Shown here: piece after piece, positions 26,235 through 34,267 of the stretch
Layout of the letters: each line of letters begins with the position of its first letter
Position numbering within the stretch: the first letter of the stretch is position 1
Source: Candidatus Methanoplasma sp.
GTDB lineage: Archaea; Thermoplasmatota; Thermoplasmata; Methanomassiliicoccales; Methanomethylophilaceae
Length of the DNA stretch: 64,000 nt
Assembly: GCA_031256955.1 (NCBI GenBank)
Contig: JAIRPP010000010.1
Span: 1-64,000, forward strand
Direction of reading: 5' to 3'
Program-made: the position numbers and the translations under genes
The notes under the pieces: model-generated
Database searches by the model: none
What the model saw: the letters and a program-made list of their open reading frames with translations, nothing else
Told to the model about the DNA's origin: nothing

Positions 26235-27700
26235 CGCAGATCCCCCCCGGAAGCCTCCTCCAGCGCCTTCATGACGGCGGCCGCCTTGCCTATGCACTCG
26301 TCGTACTCCCTGTCGGGGTCGCTGTCCGCCACGATCCCCGCGCCCGCCCTGGCGAACACCTTGCCGTTCTTCTTGTACGCCGCCCTTATGGCTATGCACA
26401 TGTCCATGTCCCCGCAGAGGCTTATGTACCCGATTGCGCCCCCGTACATCCCGCGCCTGACCCCCTCCAGCCCGTCGATGACCTCCATCGCCTTCAGCTT
26501 GGGGGCGCCGGAGAGCGTCCCGGCGGGCAGGACCGCCCTGACCGCGTCTAGCGCGGTGAGGCCCTCCCTGAGCCTGCCGGTCACCTCGGAGCCTATGTGC
26601 ATCACATGGGAGAACCTCTTCACCGAGAGGTACCCCTTCACGGACACGGTGCCGAACTCGGATATCCTGCCTATGTCGTTCCTCCCGAGGTCCACGAGCA
26701 TGTTGTGCTCCGCCAGCTCCTTGGGGTCGCTCAGGAGGTCCCTCTCCAGGGACGCGTCCTCCTCCGCGTCCCTCCCGCGCATCCTGGTCCCGGCGAGGGG
26801 GTACGTGGACACCTCGCCGCCCGTCAGCCTCACCAGCGTCTCCGGGGACGCGCCCGCGATCTCGACCATGTCGCTGCTCAGGTAGAACATGTACGGGGAC
26901 GGGTTTATGCGCCTCATCGCCCTGTACGCGCCGAACAGGCTGCCCTCCGCGTCCGCCTCCAGGACGTTGGAGAGGACGGCCTGGAACACGTCCCCCTCCC
27001 GTATGCGGCCCTTGGCCTCGCGGACCATGGCGCAGTACGCCTCCCTGTCGAACAGCGCGCGGAACTCCGAGCGGATCCTCAGCCTCGGCGCGTCGAACGC
27101 GGGGCCGGTCCCGACCAGGCGCTCCATCGCGTCCAGCTCCGCCATGGCGCGGTGGTAGTTCTCCTCCAGGGCGTCGGTCCTGGCCGCGCACACGAGGAAT
27201 ATCTCCCCCTTCTCGTGGTCGTAGGCTATCGCCTTGTCGAAGAGCATGAGGTCCATGTCCTTGAAGCCCTCCCTGTCCTCGGCCTCCAGCCTCAGCCCCT
27301 TCTCCGAGTATTTCGCGAAGTCGTACGAGAAGTACCCCACCAGCCCGCCGAAGAACGGGGGGAGCCCCGGGACCCTGGGGCACCTGTTCTCCTCCAGGAT
27401 CTTCTCCGCGTAGCTCCCCGGATCGTCCGTCTCCATGGCTATGTCCGTCCCGTTCCTTATCCTCAGCGACCCCGAGGCGCAGCTTATCTCCAGCTTGGGA
27501 TCGTACCCTATGAACGTGTACCTGCCCCTCTCCCCCTCGCCCTCGACGCTCTCCAGGATGAAGCAGTGCCTGCTGACCCTCTTGACCGCCTTGAACGCCT
27601 CAAGGGGCTCCCGCGCGATCTCGGGCATCTTTCTGAAGACGGGGCAGCACGGGAATCCCGCCGATAGGGCCCTCGCCTCGTTGAGCGTGAGTGAGATCAT
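26225..27700 (-). CDS. trpE: Anthranilate synthase large subunit
   Basis: A 491-residue chorismate-using enzyme and first gene of trpEGDCFBA. The N-terminal FILESVEG corresponds to the LLES element of the tryptophan feedback site. The catalytic part shows PSPYMFYLSSD, AGASPETLVRL, PLAGTRMRGRD, EHNMLVDLGRNDIGR and FARAGAGIVADSDP. The ATG sits about 30 bases from a TATA box, so the operon mRNA is nearly leaderless. An operator lies directly upstream. The length is typical. Confidence 0.95.
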   Translation of the reverse strand: MISLTLNEARALSAGFPCCPVFRKMPEIAREPLEAFKAVKRVSRHCFILESVEGEGERGRYTFIGYDPKLEISCASGSLRIRNGTDIAMETDDPGSYAEKILEENRCPRVPGLPPFFGGLVGYFSYDFAKYSEKGLRLEAEDREGFKDMDLMLFDKAIAYDHEKGEIFLVCAARTDALEENYHRAMAELDAMERLVGTGPAFDAPRLRIRSEFRALFDREAYCAMVREAKGRIREGDVFQAVLSNVLEADAEGSLFGAYRAMRRINPSPYMFYLSSDMVEIAGASPETLVRLTGGEVSTYPLAGTRMRGRDAEEDASLERDLLSDPKELAEHNMLVDLGRNDIGRISEFGTVSVKGYLSVKRFSHVMHIGSEVTGRLREGLTALDAVRAVLPAGTLSGAPKLKAMEVIDGLEGVRRGMYGGAIGYISLCGDMDMCIAIRAAYKKNGKVFARAGAGIVADSDPDREYDECIGKAAAVMKALEEASGGDLRRY

Positions 27701-27726
27701 GTTATCGAAAGCGCGATAGAGTTCAT

Positions 27727-27767
27727 TTATATAAAAATATGTACATCAATGTATGTAATTATACATT
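27727..27767 (-). promoter_or_regulatory. trp promoter with TRP-box-like operator
   Basis: On the minus strand a TATA element (complement of about 27727-27739) is followed upstream by the palindrome TGTACA (27740-27745) and the inverted repeat AATGTAT-6 nt-ATACATT (27748-27754 and 27761-27767). TGTACA is the consensus of the TRP boxes bound by the repressor TrpY in Methanothermobacter. A repressor here would cover the TFB/TBP site. No trpY-like gene lies in the window. Confidence 0.6.
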
Positions 27768-27845
27768 ACATGAGCGACCGATGCGAACAGGATGAAAAAC
27801 AGATGGAAAATAAAGGAACCGGGCCCCTCTCCCGGATGATCGCCG

Positions 27846-28397
27846 TCAGAACTTCTCGCCGAGGCTCTTCGCCGCGGCGACCGCGTCCCTGTCGCCGGCG
27901 GCCGCGGACGGGGAGTCCCCTCCGGAGAAGACCATCTTGCCGACGGGAGAGAAGCCGAGCAGGTGCGCCATGACCCCCTCTAGCTTGTCCGCCAGGGCCG
28001 CGCCCGAATCCTTCCCGGAGCCGCAGGTCACTATGGTCGCCAGCTTCTTCCCCCCGGCTATGTTCGGCTTGAACCCCTCCCCTATGAAGGAGAAGAAGCG
28101 GTCCTGCAGCAGCCTGAACTGGCCGCACGCCTCGCCGAAATAGAGCGGGGTGGATATTATCGCGCCCTCGCCGTCCCTTATCGTGTCGAGCACCTCGGTC
28201 AGGTCGTCCTTCAGGACGCACCTGCCCGCGGTCTTGCAGACCATGCACGCCTGGCACCCCTTGACGTTCTTCATGCGGTTCAGGTGGAAGACCTTGACGC
28301 TCCCCCCGTTCTCCCTCGCGCCTTCCGCCGCCGCCATCGCTAGGGTGTCGGAATTCCCGCCGGCCCGAGGGCTGGATATAATCGCCGCTATGGACAA
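27846..28397 (-). CDS. Iron-sulfur flavoprotein (NADPH-dependent FMN reductase-like)
   Basis: A flavodoxin-fold protein of about 183 residues. SSPRAGGNSDTL is the FMN phosphate loop. The compact cysteine motif CQACMVCKTAGRC is that of methanogen Isf proteins, which bind a [4Fe-4S] cluster beside FMN. STPLYFGEACGQF is the second flavin-contact loop. A TTG start at 28397 is preferred: it gives the family N-terminus and lies downstream of the predicted transcript start. ATG at 28415 is the longer option. Isf-like proteins reduce O2 or H2O2 or carry electrons in anaerobes. A perfect palindrome overlaps its promoter. Confidence 0.8.
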   Translation of the reverse strand: MSIAAIISSPRAGGNSDTLAMAAAEGARENGGSVKVFHLNRMKNVKGCQACMVCKTAGRCVLKDDLTEVLDTIRDGEGAIISTPLYFGEACGQFRLLQDRFFSFIGEGFKPNIAGGKKLATIVTCGSGKDSGAALADKLEGVMAHLLGFSPVGKMVFSGGDSPSAAAGDRDAVAAAKSLGEKF

Positions 28398-28407
28398 ATG
28401 ATCACCA

Positions 28408-28424
28408 ACTATCATAATGATAGT
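28408..28424. promoter_or_regulatory. Perfect 17-bp palindrome at the flavoprotein promoter
   Basis: ACTATCAT-A-ATGATAGT lies between the TATA element (about 28425-28438) and the start codon, where the minus-strand transcript should begin. A dimeric repressor bound here would block initiation. Symmetry is exact over 8 bp per arm. Confidence 0.6.
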
Positions 28425-28531
28425 ATATCGTATATATATCTGACGAACCAGCCACGAAAGGGGTTGGTCCCGAAGCGAGGGCTGGCAGAGCCTTTCGATG
28501 CAGTTTTATCGTTGCGCGCATATGTCCCCCC

Positions 28532-28822
28532 ATGCCTCCAACCCGCAAGATGTTCATGCGCATGTCGGAAGAGCACGCCGCCGCCCTCCAGTGGCTGGTC
28601 GGGGAGGGCAGGTACGAGAGCGTCCAGGAGGCCGTGGCGGAGGCCGTGACCAGGCTGCTGGAGAGCGAGGCGGGGCCCGACTGGGCGTCTGTGGCGAAGC
28701 CGAGGGAGGAGGGGATCGATGCGTCGAGCCTCATGGGCGCGGACGGCGCGGCCGGCATGGACGAGGCTGTCAGAAAGGCCGTTTCCGAGTACTTCAGGTC
28801 CCGGATGGGGCCGGTGGTGTGA
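28532..28822 (+). CDS. CdrS-like ribbon-helix-helix protein
   Basis: A 96-residue protein. The N-terminal 45 residues (MFMRMSEEHAAALQWLVGEG and on to AVTRLLES) follow the archaeal ribbon-helix-helix pattern: a short strand, then helices separated by GRYESVQEA. The remainder has a linker and a last helix. In Euryarchaeota the RHH protein CdrS is co-transcribed with ftsZ2 and controls division genes, and here an FtsZ-like gene follows with a 1-nt overlap. TATA-like GTTTTATC at about 28503-28510 makes the mRNA leaderless. The assignment as CdrS rests on domain plus context. Confidence 0.65.
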   Translation: MPPTRKMFMRMSEEHAAALQWLVGEGRYESVQEAVAEAVTRLLESEAGPDWASVAKPREEGIDASSLMGADGAAGMDEAVRKAVSEYFRSRMGPVV

Positions 28823-29652
28823 TGCGCCGCCCCATAGTCATAGGGTGCGGCGGGGGCGGGTGCAACGCGGTCTCCCTCATGCGGGGCTGGGGGGTCGCGG
28901 TGGCGACCGTCAACACCGGGTCCAGCGGCGCGGGCGCGACGGTCGCCCTGGCCGACGGCGGGGTATCTGGGTGCAGGGGGGATTCCGGGCTGGGGTGGGC
29001 GCTGGCGTCGGACAGCGCGGACGACATAGAGGCGCTGATGGACGGCTATCAGGCGGTCATCGCCGTGGCCGGGCTGGGCGGCGGGACGGGCGCGGGCGCG
29101 ATCCCGGTCATAGCCGAGCGCGCCAGGAGGCGCGGCATGAAAGTCGTGTCCGTGGTGAGCATACCTCTGGCGTTCGAATCCAGGAGGAGGGTCAGGGCGC
29201 TGGCGCAGCTGAGGGAGACGGTCCGCAAGTCCGACAGGACGATAGTCGCGGACATAGAGAGGGTCAAGGACGCGGGCGGGGCCGCCATGCCCATGCGCGA
29301 CTCGGTGTCCATGGCGAACGAGATAATGGCGGAGGCGGTGATCCGCTGCGCCCGGCTCATGGACGGGCCTTTCTTCAGCACGTTCTGCGAGAAGGCGTAC
29401 ACCGTCGCCTACGCCAGAGCGAGCGATCCCGCGGCGGCCGCGAGGGCCGCGGTGGGATATGCGCTGTTCGACCCCCTGCTGGAATCGGGCAGGGCGATAG
29501 CCTCCCCCGACGGCAGGCTGTCTCAGGCGGACCGCGATTCGGTGTCGGGGGTCGTCGGGGGGCTGACGGGAGCCGTTCCCGACTTCGCCCCGTGCATGAA
29601 GGAGGGCGACGGCATGATGCTGTTCATTCCCATCTCTTGCCGCTCTTTATGA
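28822..29652 (+). CDS. Short FtsZ/tubulin-family protein with degenerate T7 loop
   Basis: A 276-residue FtsZ-superfamily protein. The GTP-binding half is clear: VIGCGGGGCNAVSLM (6-20), VNTGSS (30-35) and the tubulin signature GGGTGAG (86-92) followed by AIPVIAERARRRG. The NxDxxD catalytic T7 loop expected near 184-191 is replaced by FFSTFCEK, and the C-terminal domain is short. It may therefore bind GTP and cap or co-polymerise without stimulating hydrolysis (inference). It is coupled to the CdrS-like gene by TGATG. Its end overlaps convergent trmJ by 29 nt. It is most likely a paralogue beside a canonical FtsZ elsewhere. Confidence 0.8.
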   Translation: MRRPIVIGCGGGGCNAVSLMRGWGVAVATVNTGSSGAGATVALADGGVSGCRGDSGLGWALASDSADDIEALMDGYQAVIAVAGLGGGTGAGAIPVIAERARRRGMKVVSVVSIPLAFESRRRVRALAQLRETVRKSDRTIVADIERVKDAGGAAMPMRDSVSMANEIMAEAVIRCARLMDGPFFSTFCEKAYTVAYARASDPAAAARAAVGYALFDPLLESGRAIASPDGRLSQADRDSVSGVVGGLTGAVPDFAPCMKEGDGMMLFIPISCRSL

Positions 29653-30343
29653 TCTTGGACGCGTCCCCGAACACGCCCATTATGGTGTTGTACTCGTACT
29701 TGGTGGGGACGGAGCGCCCCATCATCCTCCTGAACATGACCGACGTGTCCCCCCTCCTCGCCTCCGGGTACCCTATGGCCCCCATGAGGTCCTCGAAGAA
29801 AGAGAACATGAGCTCCTTCTCCGACCGGTCCGCAGGCTCGCCGCGCCTGGGAGGCCCGGCGGCGGCGAACATCTCGTACATGGCTATCGCGGCCGCATGG
29901 GACAGGTTCATCACGGGCTGGCTCCCGGACGGCACGTGTATGAGCACGTCGCACCTGTTGAGCTCCTCCTGGTAGAGCCCGTAGTCCTCCCGCCCGAAGA
30001 CCAGCGCGACCTTCTCGGGGTATCCGCGGACGTGCTCCGCGAACTCCCTCACCGACACGGGGACCCTGGCGTAGTTGCGGTCCCCCTTGGAGGTTATGCC
30101 GCTGGTCGCGGCCGCGAGGAAGCATCCGTCCAGCGCCTCGCCCAGAGACCCTACGGGCACTGCGCGCTCCAGGACCCCGGAGCCGTGCTTGGCGCGGCGG
30201 AACGCCTCGTCCCCGATGGGGCACGGGTCCACCAGATAGAGCTCCTCGAAATCGAAGTTCGCCATGGATCTGGCGACGGCGCCCACGTTCCCCTCGAACT
30301 TGGGGCCGACTAGGACTATGCGGACGTCGGGCATCGGGCGCAT
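29624..30343 (-). CDS. trmJ: tRNA 2'-O-methyltransferase (TrmJ-like, SpoU family)
   Basis: A 239-residue SPOUT methyltransferase. Motif 1 is GPKFEGNVGAVARSMANF, motif 2 ALVFGREDYGLYQEEL and motif 3 VMNLSHAAAIAMYEM; together they form the knotted SAM site. The C-terminal extension (about 160-239) is usual for TrmJ, which methylates ribose at tRNA position 32. ATG at 30334 is an alternative start with a tighter N-terminus. It is divergent from phosphopantothenate synthetase across only 35 bp that hold both promoters. Confidence 0.85.
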   Translation of the reverse strand: MRPMPDVRIVLVGPKFEGNVGAVARSMANFDFEELYLVDPCPIGDEAFRRAKHGSGVLERAVPVGSLGEALDGCFLAAATSGITSKGDRNYARVPVSVREFAEHVRGYPEKVALVFGREDYGLYQEELNRCDVLIHVPSGSQPVMNLSHAAAIAMYEMFAAAGPPRRGEPADRSEKELMFSFFEDLMGAIGYPEARRGDTSVMFRRMMGRSVPTKYEYNTIMGVFGDASKIIKSGKRWE

Positions 30344-30378
30344 GAAAACATAAATCTATATCAATCTTATACACGCGC

Positions 30379-31131
30379 GTGAACATACCGGCGGATCATC
30401 CCAGGCGCAAGTCCCTGCTCGTCAGGGCGAGGCTTTCGGATCTCGCGCGGGAGGGGGTGGTGGACCCCACGGGGCTGATCGCGCACGGGAGGGGGGAGGC
30501 TTTCGATTATCTCATGGGGGAGCGCTCGACCGCTCCCGCCATGGAGGCCGAGAGGGCCGCCGCCGCCCATCTCCTGCGCGCCCGCCGCCCCGTCGTATGC
30601 GTCAACGGCAACGCCGCCGCGCTGGACCCGCGCAACCTGGCCCTCCTCGCGAGGACGGTCGGGGCGGCGGTGGAGGTCAACATATTCCACCGCACCGAGG
30701 CCAGGATGGAGAAGATAATATCGCACATGGAGGCGGCGGGCGCGGAGGGAGTCCTCGGGAGGAGCCCGGACTCCAGGATACCGGGGCTCTCGTCGGACCG
30801 CGCCCTCTGCACCAGAGAGGGCATATTCGAATCGGACGCGATCCTGGTGCCCATAGAGGACGGGGACCGCGCGCAGGCCCTGGCCGCCATGGGCAAGACG
30901 GTGATCTCCATCGACCTCAACCCGCTCTCCAGGACCTCGGCCGCGGCGACGGTCCCCGTATGCGACGAGATGACGCGGGCGCTGGAGAACATGATCGCGT
31001 ACGCGCGGGAGCTGAAGGGGGACGAGGCGGGGATATCGGAGGCGATAGGGGCCTTCTCCGCGGACAGGTGCCGCCGGGAGACCGTGGAGGCTATATGCGC
31101 CTCCCTCATGTCGGGATACAGGGAGCGATGA
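30379..31131 (+). CDS. 4-phosphopantoate--beta-alanine ligase (archaeal phosphopantothenate synthetase)
   Basis: A 250-residue enzyme that makes 4'-phosphopantothenate in the archaeal coenzyme A route. It has the family's PADHPRRKSLLVRARL start, the RRPVVCVNGNAAAL and VEVNIFHRTEARM blocks, and ILVPIEDGDRAQALAAMGK followed by SIDLNPLSRTSAAATVPVCDE near the end. The GTG start is about 25 bases after a TATA-like ATAAATCTATAT. One base separates it from ahcY, so the two are co-transcribed. The partner pantoate kinase is not in the window. Confidence 0.85.
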   Translation: MNIPADHPRRKSLLVRARLSDLAREGVVDPTGLIAHGRGEAFDYLMGERSTAPAMEAERAAAAHLLRARRPVVCVNGNAAALDPRNLALLARTVGAAVEVNIFHRTEARMEKIISHMEAAGAEGVLGRSPDSRIPGLSSDRALCTREGIFESDAILVPIEDGDRAQALAAMGKTVISIDLNPLSRTSAAATVPVCDEMTRALENMIAYARELKGDEAGISEAIGAFSADRCRRETVEAICASLMSGYRER

Positions 31132-31132
31132 A

Positions 31133-32371
31133 ATGTCGGAATTGCTGAACAAAGGGATACTCAGGCTCGATTGGGCCCGCGGCCACATGCCCGTGATGAA
31201 GGCCATAGGCGAGAGGTTCCGCAGGGAGAGGCCGCTGGAAGGAGTGAAGATAGGCATGGCCCTCCATGCGGAGGCGAAGACCGGCGTGCTCGCGCTGACG
31301 CTGGCGGACGCGGGCGCGAAGGTGCGCCTGGCCAGCTGCAACCCGCTGTCCACGGACGACTCCGTCGCCCTGGCGCTGAGGGAGGAGCACGGAATGGACG
31401 TGCGCGCCCGCAGGGGCGAGACCCAGGAGGAGTACTACGCCAACCTCAACGGGATCCTCGACCTCGGCCCGGACCTGGTGATAGACGACGGGGCGGACCT
31501 CATAGCCATGGCGCACACGTCCCGCAGGGACGCCCTCGGGAACATAAAGGGCGCGTGCGAGGAGACGACCACGGGCGTGTCCCGCCTGAAGGCGATGGCC
31601 GCCGCGGGGAGGCTGGAGTTCCCGGTGATATCGGTCAACGACGCGAAGATGAAGTTCCTCTTCGACAACCGCTACGGCACCGGGCAGTCCGCGTTCGACG
31701 GATGGATGAACGCCACCAACCTGGTCATAGCGGGGAAGAGGATAGCGGTCGCCGGATACGGCTGGTGCGGGAAGGGCATAGCCATGAGGGCCAAGGGCTT
31801 CGGGGCGGCGGTCACCGTGTGCGAGGTGGACCCCATAAAGGCCATAGAGGCGAAGATGGACGGCTTCGACGTGTCCAGGATGATCGATGCGGTCGCGTCG
31901 GCGGACGCGGTCTTCACTGTCACGGGGTGCAAGGACGTGCTCCGCAGGGAGCACTTCGAGGCCATGAAAGACGGCTGCGTCATGGGGAACGCGGGCCATT
32001 TCGACAACGAGATAAGCAAGGCGGACCTGGAGGCGGCGTCCGTCTCATCGTCGAGGGTGCGCGAGCACGTGGACGAGTACGCCATGCCGGACGGGCGCAG
32101 GCTGTGCCTCATATCCGAAGGGCGCCTGATGAACCTGGCCGCGGGCCAGGGGCACCCCGTGGAGATCATGGACACCAGCTTCGCCGCGCAGGCGCTCAGC
32201 GCGGAGCACATGATCCTCAATCATTCGGAGATGGGGGCCGGGGTGCACGGCCTGCCGGAGCGGATAGACCGCGCCATAGCAGAGATGAAGCTCGCCTCCA
32301 TGGGCGTGGAGATAGACCGCCTGACGGAGAGCCAGGAGAGGTACGCCTCGGGATGGGAAGAGGGCACATGA
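31133..32371 (+). CDS. ahcY: Adenosylhomocysteinase / S-inosylhomocysteine hydrolase
   Basis: A 412-residue NAD-dependent hydrolase. LASCNPLSTDD, EETTTGVSRL and NDAKMKFLFDNRYGTGQS are the substrate blocks; AVAGYGWCGKGIA is the NAD-binding loop; VMGNAGHFDNEI is the C-terminal active-site block. It removes the homocysteine by-product of methylation. In Methanocaldococcus the orthologue prefers S-inosylhomocysteine made by DadD, and a DadD homologue is at 9815-11113, so that route is plausible here. Preference cannot be told from sequence alone. Confidence 0.92.
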   Translation: MSELLNKGILRLDWARGHMPVMKAIGERFRRERPLEGVKIGMALHAEAKTGVLALTLADAGAKVRLASCNPLSTDDSVALALREEHGMDVRARRGETQEEYYANLNGILDLGPDLVIDDGADLIAMAHTSRRDALGNIKGACEETTTGVSRLKAMAAAGRLEFPVISVNDAKMKFLFDNRYGTGQSAFDGWMNATNLVIAGKRIAVAGYGWCGKGIAMRAKGFGAAVTVCEVDPIKAIEAKMDGFDVSRMIDAVASADAVFTVTGCKDVLRREHFEAMKDGCVMGNAGHFDNEISKADLEAASVSSSRVREHVDEYAMPDGRRLCLISEGRLMNLAAGQGHPVEIMDTSFAAQALSAEHMILNHSEMGAGVHGLPERIDRAIAEMKLASMGVEIDRLTESQERYASGWEEGT

Positions 32372-33498
32372 GGATAGCCATGGTCACGGACAGCTACCTC
32401 CCCACCAGGGACGGGGTGGTCACTGCCGTGACGACGCTCAGGAAGGCCCTGGAGGACGCGGGGCACACCGTGTTCGTGGTCGCCCCCGACCCGGGCGAGG
32501 GGCACAGGGAGGAGGGCGTGACGTACTTCCCCGCCAAGAGGTTCAAGAAGTACCCCGAGTACTTCCTGCCCGTATTCCCCTCCAACAAGATGGAGGCGAT
32601 CAGGGCGCTGGAGCCGGACGTCATCCACATCTACGGGATAACCCTGATGGCGATGAAGGCGCTGATAGCCGCCCGCGGGCTGAAGATCCCGACCGTCGCC
32701 ACGTACCTGACCAACGTGGCGGACACCATGCGCTTCTATTCGCCCCTGCCCCTCCCCGCGGACATCCAGTCCAGGCTCGCCTGGATCTACATGCGGAACT
32801 TCCTCAAGAGGCCTCATTGCGTGATCGCGCTGACGAGCGCCACCCTGGGCGAGTTCGAGGCCAACGGGGTGCGGACCAAGCGCACGGAGGTCGTGCCGAT
32901 AGGGATAGACGTGGAGCGCTTCAGGCGCGGCCTGGACGGGTCCGCGATCAGGGAGAGGCACGGCCTGAGGGGGAGGGTGGCGATACACGTGGGGCGCGTC
33001 TCTTACGAGAAGAACCTGGGCGTCGCGATAAGGGCGGTCCGCCACATGCCTGGGGACGTGACGCTGCTGGTGGTCGGCAGGGGGCCCGCGCTCGAGGACA
33101 TGAAGGCCCTGGCGAGGGGCGAGGGGCTCGAGGGGAGGGTCGTGTTCGCGGGCTTCGTCTCCGACGAGGAGCTGCCCCTCTACTACGCCGCGTCGGACGT
33201 CCTGGTCTCCGCGTCGAGGTTCGAGACCCAGGGGCTCACCGTCGCCGAGGCTATGGCGTGCGGCCTGCCGGCCGCGTGCGCGAACGGCAGGGCCTTCCTG
33301 GACGTGGTGGAGGACGGCGTGAACGGGTTCCTGTTCGGAGACTCCCCCGAGGAGTGCGCCCGCGCCGTGGAGGCGTGCCTGGAGCACAGGGCGGAGATGG
33401 CGGACGCCGCCAGGAGGACGGCGGAATCGTACTCCATGGAGAGCGTCGGGAAGAGGCTCGCCGCGGTGTACGAGAGCCTGTCCCGCCCGAAGCCGTGA
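32368..33498 (+). CDS. Family 4 glycosyltransferase
   Basis: A 376-residue GT-B enzyme. MRIAMVTDSYLPTRDGVVTA is the glycine-rich entry typical of glycolipid-forming GT4 enzymes. VVPIGIDVERFR, HVGRVSYEKNLGVAIRA and the donor-binding ASRFETQGLTVAEAMACGLP with the E-x7-E pattern follow. Together these suggest transfer of a sugar to a lipid such as an archaeal diether or polyprenol. The ATG overlaps the ahcY stop (ATGA). Acceptor and sugar are not known. Confidence 0.85.
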   Translation: MRIAMVTDSYLPTRDGVVTAVTTLRKALEDAGHTVFVVAPDPGEGHREEGVTYFPAKRFKKYPEYFLPVFPSNKMEAIRALEPDVIHIYGITLMAMKALIAARGLKIPTVATYLTNVADTMRFYSPLPLPADIQSRLAWIYMRNFLKRPHCVIALTSATLGEFEANGVRTKRTEVVPIGIDVERFRRGLDGSAIRERHGLRGRVAIHVGRVSYEKNLGVAIRAVRHMPGDVTLLVVGRGPALEDMKALARGEGLEGRVVFAGFVSDEELPLYYAASDVLVSASRFETQGLTVAEAMACGLPAACANGRAFLDVVEDGVNGFLFGDSPEECARAVEACLEHRAEMADAARRTAESYSMESVGKRLAAVYESLSRPKP

Positions 33499-33596
33499 GC
33501 CTCGGATCCGATGCGGGGCTCGCGGCCTCCCGGTAGCTCGGCGCGCTTTAAACCGCCCCGCGCCGATGGGTTCAGCCTCTTCGAGAGGCGATCGGC

Positions 33597-34244
33597 ATGA
33601 ACGGATACAAGGAGAGGGGGGGCGCCCTCGCCCCCGCGTTGCTGGCGGCGGCCACCCTGGCGATAGCGCTGTCGCTGTCCGCGGCGCATGTTTCGGCGCA
33701 TCATGGGCGCGGCGAGGAGCAGATCCCCGTTCCCGGCGAGAGCCGCGCCGTGGCGTTCGACAGCCGGGGGGGATCGGAGGTCCCCGCACAGGCGGTCCCG
33801 GACGGATGCGTCGCAGCGGAGCCCGACCCGCCGACCTAGGAGGGGCATCGCTTCGACGGCTGGTTCAGAGAGGCCGAGTGCGCGAACAGATGGGGCTTCG
33901 GGTCCGACAGGGTCTATGGCGATATGACCCTCTATGCCAAATGGGTCCCGGATGGGGAGGCGGGAGGCCCGCTCCCGGAGAGGGCGTACAAGGTGTCCTT
34001 CGACAGCCAGGGAGGCTCGCGGGTCCCGTCCGTCGCGGGAGTGGCCCGCGGATCGAGGATATCCGCGCCGGAGCCGCCGTCGAGGATGGGGTTCCGCTTC
34101 GACGGCTGGTTCAGGGACCCGGACTGCGCGGACAGGTGGGACTTCTATGCGGACGCCGTCCTCGGGGACACCGTGCTATACGCCAAATGGGCGCCGTCGT
34201 GCGAAATATCCTCCGAGCGCCGGGGGGGCAAGCACATTCTTTAA
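33597..34244 (+). CDS. Secreted Listeria-Bacteroides repeat protein with an in-frame TAG
   Basis: An ATG at 33597 opens a signal-like segment (ALAPALLAAATLAIALSLSA) and then two repeats of the Flg_new/InlB type (AFDSRGGSEVP to LYAKW, then SFDSQGGSRVP to LYAKW). A TAG at 33837-33839 interrupts the first repeat. Reading resumes in the same frame to a TAA at 34242-34244 with normal repeat sequence (EGHRFDGWF and so on). In the second repeat the TAG position is Arg (PSRMGF), so an AGG-to-TAG change would explain it. Either the gene is freshly broken or TAG is read through, for example as pyrrolysine. There is no membrane anchor at the C-terminus. Confidence 0.65.
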
Positions 34245-34267
34245 AGCCGACGGAGATTCCCGCAGGG

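Noticed and set aside
27749-27973. A small plus-strand gene starting in the trp promoter
   Set aside because: It crosses the operator and runs antisense into the flavoprotein gene; the product is basic and without motif.
28532-29652. Toxin-antitoxin pair (RHH antitoxin plus unknown toxin)
   Set aside because: The second gene has the FtsZ signature GGGTGAG and glycine-rich GTP loops, and RHH plus ftsZ is a known archaeal division operon.
33597-33839. A complete 80-residue secreted protein ending at the TAG
   Set aside because: The frame continues past the TAG with in-register repeat sequence for another 134 codons, so a short native protein is the less likely reading.
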